DNA of 39,902 nucleotides. Source: an uncultured Clostridia bacterium (GTDB lineage: Bacteria; Bacillota; Clostridia; TANB77; CAG-508). Shown piece by piece: positions 1 to 10,000 of this stretch. Each line of letters begins with the position of its first letter. The first letter of the stretch is position 1. A program made the translations under genes and the position numbers. A model generated the notes under the pieces. That model saw only the letters and a list, made by a program, of their open reading frames with translations. It searched no databases and had not been told where the DNA came from. The DNA lies in NCBI GenBank assembly GCA_944388045.1, contig CALXHG010000018.1, forward strand, positions 1-39,902. The letters are read 5' to 3'.

Positions 1-129
1 GAAAAACAAGAAGAAGCTAAAAAGCAAATAGAAGAATATGCAGAAATGGAAGAAATAAAAGAAATACCAAATATGAACAAATATACAGTAGTAGCAGTAA
101 ATGATAAGCTATATATAGAGAAAATATAA
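1..129 (+). CDS. C-terminal end of an unidentified protein (partial)
   Basis: The window opens inside a reading frame that gives 42 residues and stops at TAA 127-129. The visible part starts with a charged, Glu/Lys/Gln-rich helical stretch and ends in a short beta-like tail (YTVVAVNDKLYIEKI). This is too little to assign a family. The gene ends 30 bp before rarA and no terminator separates them, so the two may be co-transcribed. Confidence 0.6.
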   Translation, partial: EKQEEAKKQIEEYAEMEEIKEIPNMNKYTVVAVNDKLYIEKI

Positions 130-159
130 AATACTAAAATTGAAAGGACGATTCTAAAA

Positions 160-1404
160 ATGAACTCAAATGAACCTTTAGCATTTAGAATGAGACCTAA
201 AACATTAGAAGAATATGTTGGACAAGAACATGTAATTGGTCCTGGAAAAATATTATATAGAACAATAAAAGCAGATAGATTATCAAGTATTATATTATTT
301 GGACCTCCAGGTTGCGGAAAAACTTCTCTTGCTAAAGTTATAAGTGAAACAACAAAATATAAATTTTATAAAATTAATGCAGTTACAGCAGGAGTTGCAG
401 ATATAAAGAAAATAGTAGAAGAAACTAGAAATTATATGATGAATCCAGCTGGAAAAAGTATATTATTTATTGATGAAATTCATAGATTTAATAAATTGCA
501 ACAAGATGCACTTTTACCTTATGTAGAAAATGGAACTATAATATTAATAGGTGCAACAACAGAAAATCCATATTTTGAAGTTAATAAAGCATTAATTTCA
601 AGGTCTATGGTAATAAAACTAAATCCATTAACAGAAGAAAATATATATCAAATATTAAAAAATGCCCTTGTAAGAAAAGATGGACTTGGAGAATATAGTA
701 TAAAGATAGAAGACGAAACTTTAAGGAAAATAGCAGATATTGCGAATGGAGATGTTAGAACAGCATTAAATGGTCTTGAAGTTGCAGTATTAACAACTAA
801 TATGGACTCTGATGGGTATATTCATATTACAGATGAAGTTATTAAAAACAGTATTCAAAATAGAAAAGCAATATTTGATAAAAATGGAGATACACATTAT
901 GATAATATAAGTGCATTTATAAAATCTATGAGAGGGTCAGACCCTGATGCAACTTTATTTTATTTAGCAAGAGCATTAAATGGTGGAGAAGATCCAGTAT
1001 TTTTAGCTAGGAGAATTACAATTTGTGCATCAGAAGATGTTGGTCTAGCAGATCCACAGGCACTAGTTATAGCAACTTCTGCAATGCAAGCAGTACATAT
1101 GATAGGTATGCCAGAAGCAAGAATTATACTTGCAGAAGCTGCTGTATATGTTGCAAATTGTAAGAAATCTAATGCAACATATTTAGGAATAAATAAAGCT
1201 TTAGATGATGTTGCAAATAATGATACAGGGGAAATTCCAATGCATATACGTAATGCACCTGTTGAAAAGATGCGTGAATTAGGATATAGTGAAGGATATT
1301 TATATCCACATGATTTTCCTGGACATTGGGTTGAACAACAATATTTACCTAATGAGAGAGTTGGAACAAAATATTTTGAAAAAGATGAGAATATAAAAAT
1401 ATAA
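160..1404 (+). CDS. rarA: Replication-associated recombination protein A (RarA/MgsA-type AAA+ ATPase)
   Basis: This is a 414-residue AAA+ ATPase related to clamp loaders and RuvB. The family acts at stalled replication forks and interacts with SSB. Walker A is GPPGCGKTS at residues 48-56, Walker B is LFIDEIHRF with the Asp-Glu near 105-106, and sensor 1 is IGATTENP. The C-terminal region contains the family signature around RRITICASEDVGLADP, followed by the tetramerisation domain (MPEARIILAEAAVYVA). Length and order match full-length bacterial RarA (YrvN in Bacillus). The ATG is preceded by GAAAGGACG, which fits a ribosome binding site. A strong hairpin terminator follows immediately. An ssb gene lies elsewhere in the window (16428), but the two are not linked. 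Confidence 0.95.
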   Translation: MNSNEPLAFRMRPKTLEEYVGQEHVIGPGKILYRTIKADRLSSIILFGPPGCGKTSLAKVISETTKYKFYKINAVTAGVADIKKIVEETRNYMMNPAGKSILFIDEIHRFNKLQQDALLPYVENGTIILIGATTENPYFEVNKALISRSMVIKLNPLTEENIYQILKNALVRKDGLGEYSIKIEDETLRKIADIANGDVRTALNGLEVAVLTTNMDSDGYIHITDEVIKNSIQNRKAIFDKNGDTHYDNISAFIKSMRGSDPDATLFYLARALNGGEDPVFLARRITICASEDVGLADPQALVIATSAMQAVHMIGMPEARIILAEAAVYVANCKKSNATYLGINKALDDVANNDTGEIPMHIRNAPVEKMRELGYSEGYLYPHDFPGHWVEQQYLPNERVGTKYFEKDENIKI

Positions 1405-1410
1405 ATTGGA

Positions 1411-1454
1411 AAAGATAGAAAAGAAAGTAAAAATTTTCTTTTTTATCTTTTTTT
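1411..1454 (+). terminator. Rho-independent terminator after rarA
   Basis: AAAGATAGAAAAGAAA (1411-1426) pairs with TTTTCTTTTTTATCTTT (1434-1450), with one small bulge, and is followed by TTTT. It sits 7 bp after the rarA stop. The stem is A/T-rich but long. Confidence 0.7.
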
Positions 1455-1513
1455 GAAAAGAAAATTATACTTACTTATTATTTATATGTTTTTAAGAAAG
1501 AAAAGTATTTAAA

Positions 1514-1894
1514 ATGAAAGTTAAAATAAATAATTACTGTAAAAATAATATAAAAAAAATATTAATTGGATTATTTGCAGGAATAATTTGTGGTTTATTT
1601 GGAACTGGTGGTGGAATGATATTAGTACCATCTTTTATATATTTATTAAAAATAGAACCCAAAAAAGCAAGAGCAACATCTTTATTTTGCATGCTTATTA
1701 TGGTTATAGCAAGTAGCTTTTTTTACTATAAAAATAATTATATAAAATGGGATACAGGTTTATTATGTGCAATTGGCGGAATTTTTGGAGGATATATTGG
1801 TGCAAAACTTTTAAAGAAAGTGCCAGATTATATTTTAAAAATTATTTTTATTATTTTTATTTTATATTATGCTTTTAGAATGTTGTTTCTTTAA
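1514..1894 (+). CDS. TauE/SafE-family (TSUP) permease, N-terminal half-size subunit
   Basis: A 126-residue very hydrophobic protein with about four predicted membrane spans. It carries the TSUP glycine signature FGTGGGMILVPSFIYLL near residues 26-42, followed by the KKARATSLFCM segment typical of the first repeat. The family exports or imports sulfite, sulfoacetate or other organosulfur anions. Normal TSUP proteins are about 250 residues and consist of two such repeats; this gene encodes only one. The next gene encodes the second repeat, so the transporter is probably a heterodimer of two half proteins. The substrate cannot be read from the sequence. Confidence 0.8.
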   Translation: MKVKINNYCKNNIKKILIGLFAGIICGLFGTGGGMILVPSFIYLLKIEPKKARATSLFCMLIMVIASSFFYYKNNYIKWDTGLLCAIGGIFGGYIGAKLLKKVPDYILKIIFIIFILYYAFRMLFL

Positions 1895-2060
1895 AATATT
1901 AATGATTCATAATTAATTTATACAATGTTAAAGACATACAATCTATTGTATAAAATGCAACAATTGCTATCTCAATATGAATATAAAAAACTCAAATTAG
2001 AAAAGAATAAATATAAGATATAACAATAAGTTTTTGAGGTGGAAAGGAATCTAATTTAAT

Positions 2061-2435
2061 ATGTTAGAAATTTTAACAGGAGCTTTTTCTGGAATTTTTA
2101 GTGGAATTGGAATGGGTGGAGGTACTATTTTAATTTTTTTACTTACCACATTTGTTAATATTGAGCAACATATTGCACAAGCTACAAATTTAATATACTT
2201 TGTTCCAACTGCAATTTCTGCAATAATTGTAAATTATAAAAATAAAAATCTTGACTTAAAAATAGCTTTTAATATTTCTTTTTGGGGAATTGTTGGAGCA
2301 ATTATAGGCTCTATTATATCAGTAAATACAGATGTAAGTACATTAAAAAAGTATTTTGGAATATTTTTGCTTATAGTTGCAATTAATGAAATTTACATGT
2401 TATTAAAAAAACGAAAATATAAATTTATATATTAA
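2061..2435 (+). CDS. TauE/SafE-family (TSUP) permease, C-terminal half-size subunit
   Basis: A 124-residue membrane protein with the second-repeat TSUP signature SGIGMGGGTILIFLLTTF near residues 14-31 and the QATNLIYFVPTAISA segment that follows it in full-length family members. It begins 166 bp after the first half gene. Each half has its own start, and GGAAAGGA precedes this one at a rather long distance (about 12 nt). The two halves are in different frames with a non-coding gap between them, so they are two genes and not one gene broken by a frameshift. It ends about 90 bp before a strong terminator hairpin. Confidence 0.8.
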   Translation: MLEILTGAFSGIFSGIGMGGGTILIFLLTTFVNIEQHIAQATNLIYFVPTAISAIIVNYKNKNLDLKIAFNISFWGIVGAIIGSIISVNTDVSTLKKYFGIFLLIVAINEIYMLLKKRKYKFIY

Positions 2436-2524
2436 TTTTTTTGTAAAAATTTATAAGCTAAAATTTATTCTTTTTATCAAATTTTAAATATTCATATATA
2501 CTTTTTGCATATATTTTATATAGT

Positions 2525-2580
2525 CTAGTTCGAGAAATTGAAATATTTTACGTAAATTTCAATTGCCCGAACTAGTTTTT
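2525..2580 (+). terminator. Rho-independent terminator after the TSUP pair
   Basis: CTAGTTCG (2525-2532) pairs with CGAACTAG (2568-2575). Inside that, AATTGAAAT (2536-2544) pairs with ATTTCAATT (2556-2564), and TTTTT follows. A TATAAT hexamer (2594-2599) shortly downstream may be the -10 of the XRE gene; no good -35 was found. Confidence 0.75.
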
Positions 2581-2632
2581 GATTGAATTCTTATATAATT
2601 ACATTTATAGTAAAGTGAAAGGATTGGTATAA

Positions 2633-2869
2633 ATGCAATTATCAGAAGCAATTCGTAAAAGAGTAAAATATTATATGAAAAAAAACAATATGTCAATGTG
2701 GGCATTATTTAAAATGTCTGGAGTACCAATGTCAACATTATCAACTTTTATGAGTGGAAGAACAGATTTAATAAAATTAGATACTTTACTTCATATTTGT
2801 GAAGGTTTTGGAATAACTTTATATGATTTTTTTTCTGATGATTTATTTAACAATGTAGAAGATGATTAG
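2633..2869 (+). CDS. Small XRE-family helix-turn-helix transcriptional regulator
   Basis: A 78-residue protein made almost entirely of one Cro/C1-type HTH domain. Helices 2-3 read MSMWALFKMSGVPMSTLSTFMSGR (residues 21-44), followed by the conserved TLLHICEGFGITLYDFF segment that closes the five-helix fold. There is no effector domain, so it probably acts as a simple DNA-binding repressor or activator. GAAAGGAT precedes the ATG. It lies just after a terminator and 42 bp upstream of topB, so it probably starts the XRE-topB-598 aa transcription unit and could regulate it (inference). Confidence 0.85.
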   Translation: MQLSEAIRKRVKYYMKKNNMSMWALFKMSGVPMSTLSTFMSGRTDLIKLDTLLHICEGFGITLYDFFSDDLFNNVEDD

Positions 2870-2911
2870 TAGTTTATAAAAATACAAAAGAGAAGAAAGG
2901 AGACGATAAAG

Positions 2912-4873
2912 ATGAAACTACTAATAACAGAAAAACCTTCAGTAGCAATGGAATTTGCAAAAGCTTTAAAAATAAAAGCAAATAGAAAAGATGGATATAT
3001 AGAATCAGATGGTTGGATAATAACATGGTGTGTTGGACATTTAGTTACAATGAGTTATCCAGAAGCATATGACGAAAAACTAAAATTTTGGAGGTTAGAT
3101 ACACTTCCATTTATACCAACAGAATGGAAATATGAAATAATTCCAAATGTACAAAAACAATTTAATATTGTACAAAAACTTCTTCAAAGAGAAGATGTAG
3201 AAGAAATATATAATGCAGGAGACTCTGGAAGAGAAGGAGAATATATTCAAAGGCTAGTATATATGATGGCAAAGCCAAATCCAAAAGCAAAGATAAAAAG
3301 AGTATGGATAGATTCTCAAACAGAAGAAGAAATAAAAAGAGGGATACAAGAAGCAAAAAGTGAAAGTGATTATGATAGTCTTGCCGATTCTGCTTATTTA
3401 AGAGCAAAAGAAGACTATCTTATTGGAATTAACTTTTCTAGATTATTAACAATTATATATGGGAAAAGAGTAGCTTCTAAAATAAATGAAGATAAAGTTT
3501 CTATTTCTGTTGGAAGAGTTATGACATGTGTTTTAGGAATGATAGTTTCTAGAGAAAGAGAAATTAGAAATTTTGTAAAAACAAAATATTATAAGATTCT
3601 TGGAGAATTTTCTAAAGATGAAAATTCAATAAAAGCAGAATGGAAAGTTAATGAAAAATCTAAAGTATATGAAAGCACTAAATTATATAATGAAAGTGGT
3701 TTTAAAACAGAAAAAGAAGCAAAAGAATTTATAAAAAGTTTAGAAGGAAAAAAAGCAATAATAACTGAATTAAAAAAGACAAAGCAAAAAGAAAATGCAC
3801 CATTATTATTTAATTTAGCAGAAATTCAAAATGAATGTACAAAAAGATTTAAAATAAAGCCAGACCAAACACTTGATATAATACAAGAATTATATGAAAA
3901 AAAATTAGTAACATATCCAAGAACTGATGCAAGAGTTTTATCAACAGCAGTTGCAAAAGAAATATCCAAAAATTTAAATGGACTTGCTAAAGGATATAAA
4001 AATGTAGAGGTACAAGAATATTTAAAAAAGATGGTTGAAGAAAAATATTCAACAAATTTAATAAAAACTAAATATGTAAATGACAGTAAAATAACAGACC
4101 ATTATGCAATAATACCTACAGGACAAGGGTTTGAAAATTATGATAAACTGCCAGAATTAAATAAAAAAATATATCATGTTATAGTAAAAAGATTTATTGC
4201 AATTTTTTATCCACCAGCTGAATATCAAAAAGTAAATATGACAATAAATGTTGAAAATGAAACATTTATTGCAAGTGGAAAAGTTTGCATTACTCAAGGA
4301 TATTTAGAAGTTTTGAAAAATACAACAAATAAATCCACAACAAATGAACAAAATGTGGAAAGTAATGATAAAAAACAAGACAAAAAAGAATTAAATGAAG
4401 AAAATAATTTGGAAGTATTTAAAAATCTAAAAAAAGGACTAGAATTGATAGTAAAAGGATATGAACTTAAAGAAGCGGAAACAACACCACCTTCTAGATA
4501 TAATTCTGGTTCATTAATTTTGGCTATGGAAAATGCAGGTAAACTAATAGAAGAAGAAGAATTAAGAGAACAAATTAAAGGTGCAGGAATTGGAACATCT
4601 GCAACTAGAGGAGAAATTATAAAAAAACTAGAGAAAATAAAATATATTGATATAAATACAAAAACTCAAATTGTAACCCCAACTCCAAAAGGAGAGGTTA
4701 TTTATGATGTTGTAAAATATTCAATGCCAGACATGTTAAATGCAAAACTTACGGCAAGTTGGGAAAAAGGATTAGACATGGTTTGGAAGAAAGAAATAAA
4801 ACCAGAAGAATTTATGGACAAACTTACAAATTATATCAATTCAAAATTTAATAAGTTAATTGTAAAAACATAG
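2912..4873 (+). CDS. topB: DNA topoisomerase III (type IA)
   Basis: A 653-residue type IA topoisomerase that relaxes negative supercoils and decatenates through a transient 5'-phosphotyrosine link. The TOPRIM domain is N-terminal (MKLLITEKPSVA, with the acidic DSGREGE motif at 104-110). The catalytic tyrosine is Tyr335 in LVTYPRTDARVLS, and the C-terminal catalytic segment has SRYNSGSLILAMENAGK and GAGIGTSATRGEII. An Asn/Lys/Glu-rich insertion lies near 470-500. The protein ends without the zinc-ribbon or basic tail found in many TopB proteins. A strong site (AGAAAGGAG) precedes the start. It is followed after 19 bp by the unknown 598-residue gene. TopB genes are common on integrative elements as well as chromosomes; no conjugation genes are visible here. 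Confidence 0.95.
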   Translation: MKLLITEKPSVAMEFAKALKIKANRKDGYIESDGWIITWCVGHLVTMSYPEAYDEKLKFWRLDTLPFIPTEWKYEIIPNVQKQFNIVQKLLQREDVEEIYNAGDSGREGEYIQRLVYMMAKPNPKAKIKRVWIDSQTEEEIKRGIQEAKSESDYDSLADSAYLRAKEDYLIGINFSRLLTIIYGKRVASKINEDKVSISVGRVMTCVLGMIVSREREIRNFVKTKYYKILGEFSKDENSIKAEWKVNEKSKVYESTKLYNESGFKTEKEAKEFIKSLEGKKAIITELKKTKQKENAPLLFNLAEIQNECTKRFKIKPDQTLDIIQELYEKKLVTYPRTDARVLSTAVAKEISKNLNGLAKGYKNVEVQEYLKKMVEEKYSTNLIKTKYVNDSKITDHYAIIPTGQGFENYDKLPELNKKIYHVIVKRFIAIFYPPAEYQKVNMTINVENETFIASGKVCITQGYLEVLKNTTNKSTTNEQNVESNDKKQDKKELNEENNLEVFKNLKKGLELIVKGYELKEAETTPPSRYNSGSLILAMENAGKLIEEEELREQIKGAGIGTSATRGEIIKKLEKIKYIDINTKTQIVTPTPKGEVIYDVVKYSMPDMLNAKLTASWEKGLDMVWKKEIKPEEFMDKLTNYINSKFNKLIVKT

Positions 4874-4892
4874 GAGATGAATAAACTACAGA

Positions 4893-6689
4893 ATGAATAA
4901 TGAATTTAATATATGGTTAAAAAATGCAATGATATTATCAAGAAAAACAAATGGAATTATGAGTTTAGAAGATTTTGATAATACATCAGAATTAACAAGA
5001 AAAATAATTTTAAATCTATATAAAGATAATCCATTTTTAGACAAAGAAGATGTTTTTGATGAAATGAATAATTTGATTAAAGGTCTAACTCGAAGCATGA
5101 TAGATGTAACAGACTTTAGATGTGATGTTATTAGAAGAAATGCATTTAAAGCTTTAATAAATAATAGAGATTTAATGGAAAAAACATATAATGATATTGC
5201 TTTAGAAGAAAAGAGAAGTGGGAAAAAGATAAAACAAACTGATAATATTAATTATAGTTCAAATTTTCAAAAAGCAATAAAACAAGCTATGTTAGAGGCA
5301 ATTATTTCTGTAAGAGCATATGTTTCTAATGCTACTAAAGAAGAAATTAAAACTATTAGAATAAGCACAGGAAACAGAGAAAATCTTAGAAGATTGCATT
5401 TAATTATGGGACAGCAAAAAGAAGTAAGAGACCAAATAAAAGATATTAAAGGACTATATTGTGCAAGAAATGAATTAGAGCAAGTAAAATATTATCTAGA
5501 AAAAATGAATAGTGTGGAAACTATAGATAAAGAATTAAAAGAAGAATATATTAGTGCAATAATACATATAGGAGAAGGACTTGATAAATATGGAATATTA
5601 GAAAAATACATAAAACAACAAAATAATGAAGTAGCTAGATTAAAAATTAAAGAACTAACTCCAATAAAAGAAGATAATGCATTTAATACATTATTTAGTG
5701 AAGAAAAATTAAAAAAGCTAAATATATACCAATTATCTGCATTACATGCTTTTTGGTCTAATAGACTAGCAAAAGAAACTGTTAAAATGTATAAATCATA
5801 TTTTATAATGTATGAATTAAATTTAGATGATTTTAAATCTGTACATAAAGGAAACTTGTCATCTTTAATAAATCCAGATGTTTTTGAGACACTTAAGTTA
5901 AAATTTAATGCAATTCATATAAAAACAGCAGAAATATATCAAAAATGTAGAGAGTCAACAAGAGAAAGAGCTGTTGTTAATGTTGCAGATAAAGTAAATG
6001 AATTAGAAAAAAAGTTTGGAAAACAATATAACAAATATTTTTCTGGAATTGGTGGATTAAAAGGACTAGAAAATATTTTTTCTAATGATTTTCAATTATA
6101 TATGTTATTAGAAAATGTAGATAAAAATTTATATAATCAAAAAGACAATAGTATTTTAGCTTTATTGAATTTACTAAGTGATGATGAAAGAATGTCAAAT
6201 AATTGGGGTGTAATAGAAGAAAAGAAAAAATCTGATTATTTATTAATTGGTGCAGATATTTCTGGTTTAAATATGCCATTAAGATTACACATAAAAAAAG
6301 AGGTATTAGAAAACTTTATACAATCACATCAAGGAAATAAAATTATTCCACTTTATGATGGAAAAGATGACTTTATTGTAAATGGAAGATATATTGGAAC
6401 ACATGTATTAACACCGTTTACAGATACTCAAAGAGAAGAAATAAAAAAAGGTTCTTTAGAAATAGAAGAAACAGATTATAGAAATAAGATAGTTCAACAT
6501 ATTGCTTTTCTTGTAGATACACAAAAATTTCCTGAACATTTGCAACAAAAAAGAATTACTGTAAAAAAAGGAAAAACTAAAATAAAATTTGAACGAATTA
6601 GAAAATATATTGATATTGGAACAAATAAAAAATATACAAAATCTAAAGATGGAGAGCTTATTGAACAAGATGAGCGGAAGATAAGTTAA
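4893..6689 (+). CDS. Uncharacterised 598-residue protein co-transcribed with topB
   Basis: I do not recognise the family. It is soluble, with no signal peptide or membrane span. The first two thirds (about residues 1-420) are mostly helical and Lys/Glu/Asn-rich, with probable coiled-coil stretches (VADKVNELEKKFGKQYNKYF). The last third (about 430-560) looks mixed alpha/beta: LLIGADISGLNMPLRLHIKKEVL, then IIPLYDGKDDFIVNGRYIGTHVLTPF. The C-terminus is very basic (KKGKTKIKFERIRKYIDIGTNKKYTK). The start lies 19 bp after topB and AGGAGATG overlaps the end of topB, so the two are translationally close. Its fixed position behind topB suggests a DNA-related role, which is inference only. Confidence 0.8.
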   Translation: MNNEFNIWLKNAMILSRKTNGIMSLEDFDNTSELTRKIILNLYKDNPFLDKEDVFDEMNNLIKGLTRSMIDVTDFRCDVIRRNAFKALINNRDLMEKTYNDIALEEKRSGKKIKQTDNINYSSNFQKAIKQAMLEAIISVRAYVSNATKEEIKTIRISTGNRENLRRLHLIMGQQKEVRDQIKDIKGLYCARNELEQVKYYLEKMNSVETIDKELKEEYISAIIHIGEGLDKYGILEKYIKQQNNEVARLKIKELTPIKEDNAFNTLFSEEKLKKLNIYQLSALHAFWSNRLAKETVKMYKSYFIMYELNLDDFKSVHKGNLSSLINPDVFETLKLKFNAIHIKTAEIYQKCRESTRERAVVNVADKVNELEKKFGKQYNKYFSGIGGLKGLENIFSNDFQLYMLLENVDKNLYNQKDNSILALLNLLSDDERMSNNWGVIEEKKKSDYLLIGADISGLNMPLRLHIKKEVLENFIQSHQGNKIIPLYDGKDDFIVNGRYIGTHVLTPFTDTQREEIKKGSLEIEETDYRNKIVQHIAFLVDTQKFPEHLQQKRITVKKGKTKIKFERIRKYIDIGTNKKYTKSKDGELIEQDERKIS

Positions 6690-6725
6690 ATATTAATAAA
6701 TAATTTTTAATTTATAACTGATAAT

Positions 6726-6943
6726 TATTTTATAAATATTTATATATTAATATTATTTAAATTTTGAATGCGATTGAAAATATTTTAGAATTTGTTATAT
6801 GATTTATTGAGGGATGTTCACGGTACTCGAGTTTACGAGAGGGTCTGAGTGAAAGAGGCTCAATAAATCATATTACAAATTCTTGAATATTGTAATGAGC
6901 CGAAAAATTTATAAAATATTAATATATAAATATTTATAAAATA
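6726..6943. repeat. 218-bp nested palindrome upstream of mfd
   Basis: The outer arms 6726-6754 and 6915-6943 are perfect reverse complements (29 bp, almost pure A/T). Inside them, 6788-6811 and 6859-6882 are reverse complements over 24 bp with a single mismatch (starting GAATTTGTTATATG and ending CATATTACAAATTC). The 47-nt loop is much more G/C-rich and contains CTCG-AGTTTA-CGAG. There is no reading frame inside. It fills most of the 327-bp gap between the 598-residue gene and mfd. It could be a miniature inverted-repeat element or a structured RNA; the sequence alone does not decide. Confidence 0.8.
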
Positions 6944-6954
6944 GATTTCAGTTG

Positions 6955-7002
6955 GGTTTATAGGTAAAGCCATTTTAAAAACCTAAATATTTTATATAAG
7001 GA
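6955..7002 (+). promoter_or_regulatory. Leader motif copy 1 (mfd 5' region)
   Basis: GGTTTATAGGTAAAG-CC-ATTTT-AAAAACCTAAATAT followed by TTTATATAAGGA. It matches two other copies in the window (22953, 31712). An outer stem (GGGTTT with AAACCT, one G-U pair) encloses an inner GG/CC. The motif ends in AAGGA (6998-7002), the apparent ribosome binding site of mfd, 62 nt from motif start to ATG. Confidence 0.65.
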
Positions 7003-7016
7003 TTATCAATAAAAAA

Positions 7017-10000
7017 ATGAATACTATATTAGGAGAACTAGGAAAAAATCCTAAATTTAAAGAATATATTAATTCAATAGAAAAAAATACAAGCCCGATA
7101 GCTTTATCGGGCTTAACAGACGTTGGAATGGTACAAATGATTTCTGCAACAAGTGAATTTACAAAAAGACCAATTTGTATTTTAACTTATAATGAAATTC
7201 AAGCAAAAAAAGTTTTAGAAGATGTTAAATATTTTACAGACAAAGTTTATTATTTACCAAAAAAGGAAGTTGTAACATATGATTATGTTGCAGAAAGCAA
7301 AGATTTACCTTATGAAAGAATTGAAATATTAAATAAAATTCAAGATATGAAAACTGGTATAATAATAACAACAATTGAAACAGCTCTTCAAAAAATGATT
7401 AGTAGAAAAGCATTATATAAAAATGTTTTAAAACTTAAAGTTGGAGATATTTTAAATCTAGAAGAAGTAAAAAAAATATTAGTTGATTTGGGCTACTCAA
7501 GATGTGATTTAATAGAAGGAAGAGGACAATTCAGTGTAAGAGGTGGAATTGTTGATATATCTCTTACAGAAAAAGAAGGAATTAGAATTGAGTTTTGGGG
7601 AGATGAAATTGATTCTATAAGATATTTTAATATAATTAGTCAAAGATCTACCGAAAATATAGATAAAATTACAATTTATCCAGCTCATGAGTATATTTTA
7701 GAAAAATCAATTGATTCTGTAATTTCGAAAATTAGAAAAACAGTATATAATGAAAAAGTACAAAACCAAATTGAACAAGATATAGAAATAATAAAAACAG
7801 GAAATTATATAAACAAAATTGATAAATACTTTAATGCCTTTTATGATGAACAAGAAACTATTTTAGACTATTTATCAAATAAATTTTTGGTAATTTTGGA
7901 TGAAATTACAAAAATAAAACAAAGAGCTATAAATGTAAATAAAGATAGTCAAAATATAATTCAATTATTAATGGATAAAGAAAAAATTGTTCCAGATGCA
8001 ATTAAAAACATATGTAATTTTGAACAAATTCAAGAAAAACTAGAAAGTAAACAGATTATTTATATAGAGAAATTAGATAATGATATTAAATTACAAGCCG
8101 AAAAATATAACTGGGTTTATAAAGAGAAGAATTTTGTAAAAACAGAGATAGAAATATTTTTTAAAGAAATTTTAAAAGCACAAGAAAATAAAACTAAAGT
8201 TTATATTTTAGCAGAAACAAAAGAAAAAGCAAAAAAAATATGTTCATTATTAGATGAACAAGAAATTTTATATAAATTTGAAGAAAAATTAAACCAACAA
8301 ATAATAGCAAAAAGTGAAGAAAGTTTTGCTACAGTTAGTATTGGAAAATTATCTTCTGGCTTTGAATGTTTTGATACAAAGCAAATTGTTATAACATCAC
8401 AAGAATTAATTGAAGGTGAAAAAAGAAAAAAATATAAATCATCAGCATTTAAAGAGGGAGAAAAAGTTGTATATGCAGATTTAAAAATAGGAGATTATGT
8501 TGTACATAAAAATTATGGTATAGGAATTTTTATAGGTGTAAATACTATTACTGCTGATGGAACAACAAAAGATTATATAAAAATAAAATATTATGGAGAT
8601 GATATTTTATATGTTCCAACAAACCAATTAGATAGTGTTAGAAAATATGTTGGTGGAGATGAGAATGGACTTAAAATTAATAAATTAGGTACAAAAGAAT
8701 GGCTAAATACAAAAGCAAAAGTAAAGAAGAATTTAAGGCAAGTTGCAAGAGAATTAATAGAATTATATGCAAGAAGAGAAAAAGCAAAAGGATATGCTTT
8801 TGCACCAGATACACCTTGGCAAACACAGTTTGAAGATAGTTTTCCATATCAAGAAACAGATGACCAGTTAAGATGTATTGAAGAAGTAAAAAAAGATATG
8901 GAAATGGATAAACCTATGGACAGACTTCTTTGCGGAGATGTTGGATATGGAAAAACAGAAGTTGCAATTAGAGCTGCATTTAAAGCAGTTATGAGTGGAA
9001 AACAAGTTGCATATTTAGCTCCAACAACAGTATTGGCAGAACAACAATATAAAGAATTTAGAGATAGAATGTTGAATTTTGGAGTAAAAGTTGAAGTTTT
9101 AAATAGATTTAAAACTAGAAAGCAACAAACAGAGATTATTAAAAGATTAAAACTTGGAGAAGTTGATATAGTTATTGGTACACATAGAATTTTAAGTAAA
9201 GATGTAGAATTTAAAGATTTAGGATTACTAATAATTGATGAGGAACATCGCTTTGGGGTAAGAGATAAAGAAAAAATAAAGCAATATAAAGAAACTATAG
9301 ATGTTTTAACAATGACTGCAACACCTATTCCAAGAACACTACATATGTCAATTGTAGGTGTTAGAGATATGTCTGTAATATATGAGCCACCATATAATAG
9401 AAAACCAGTTCAAACATATGTATTAGAATATGACCAAGAAGTTATTAGAGAAGCAATTACAAAAGAATTAGAAAGAAATGGTCAAGTATTTTATTTGTTT
9501 AATAATGTAGAAAAGATTATGCAAAAAGCAAATGAAATATCAAATTTAGTACCAGAAGCTAAAGTTGTTTATGCACATGGACAAATGACAGGACATGAAA
9601 TAGAAGATATTATGGAAGAATTTGTTGATGGAAAAACTAATGTATTAGTATGTACAACAATATTAGAATCTGGAATTGATATTCCAAATGCAAATACAAT
9701 TATTGTAGAAAATGCAGATAGAATGGGGTTAGCTCAATTATACCAAATTAGAGGAAGAGTAGGAAGATCTGATAGGCAAGGATATGCATATATAACATAT
9801 AAAAAAGACAAATTATTATCAGAAGTTGCAGATAAAAGATTAAAAGCTATAAAAGAATTTACAGAATTTGGTTCTGGTTTTAAAATTGCTATGAGGGACT
9901 TAGAAATAAGAGGTGCAGGTAGCTTACTTGGAGAAATTCAAAGTGGGCATTTAGAACAAGTTGGATATGATACTTATTGCAATTTATTAGATGAAGTTGT

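Noticed and set aside
1936..1951. ATACAAT-CT-ATTGTAT palindrome between the TSUP halves
   Set aside because: It is short and A/T-rich, so chance is likely, and no regulator is known to bind it.
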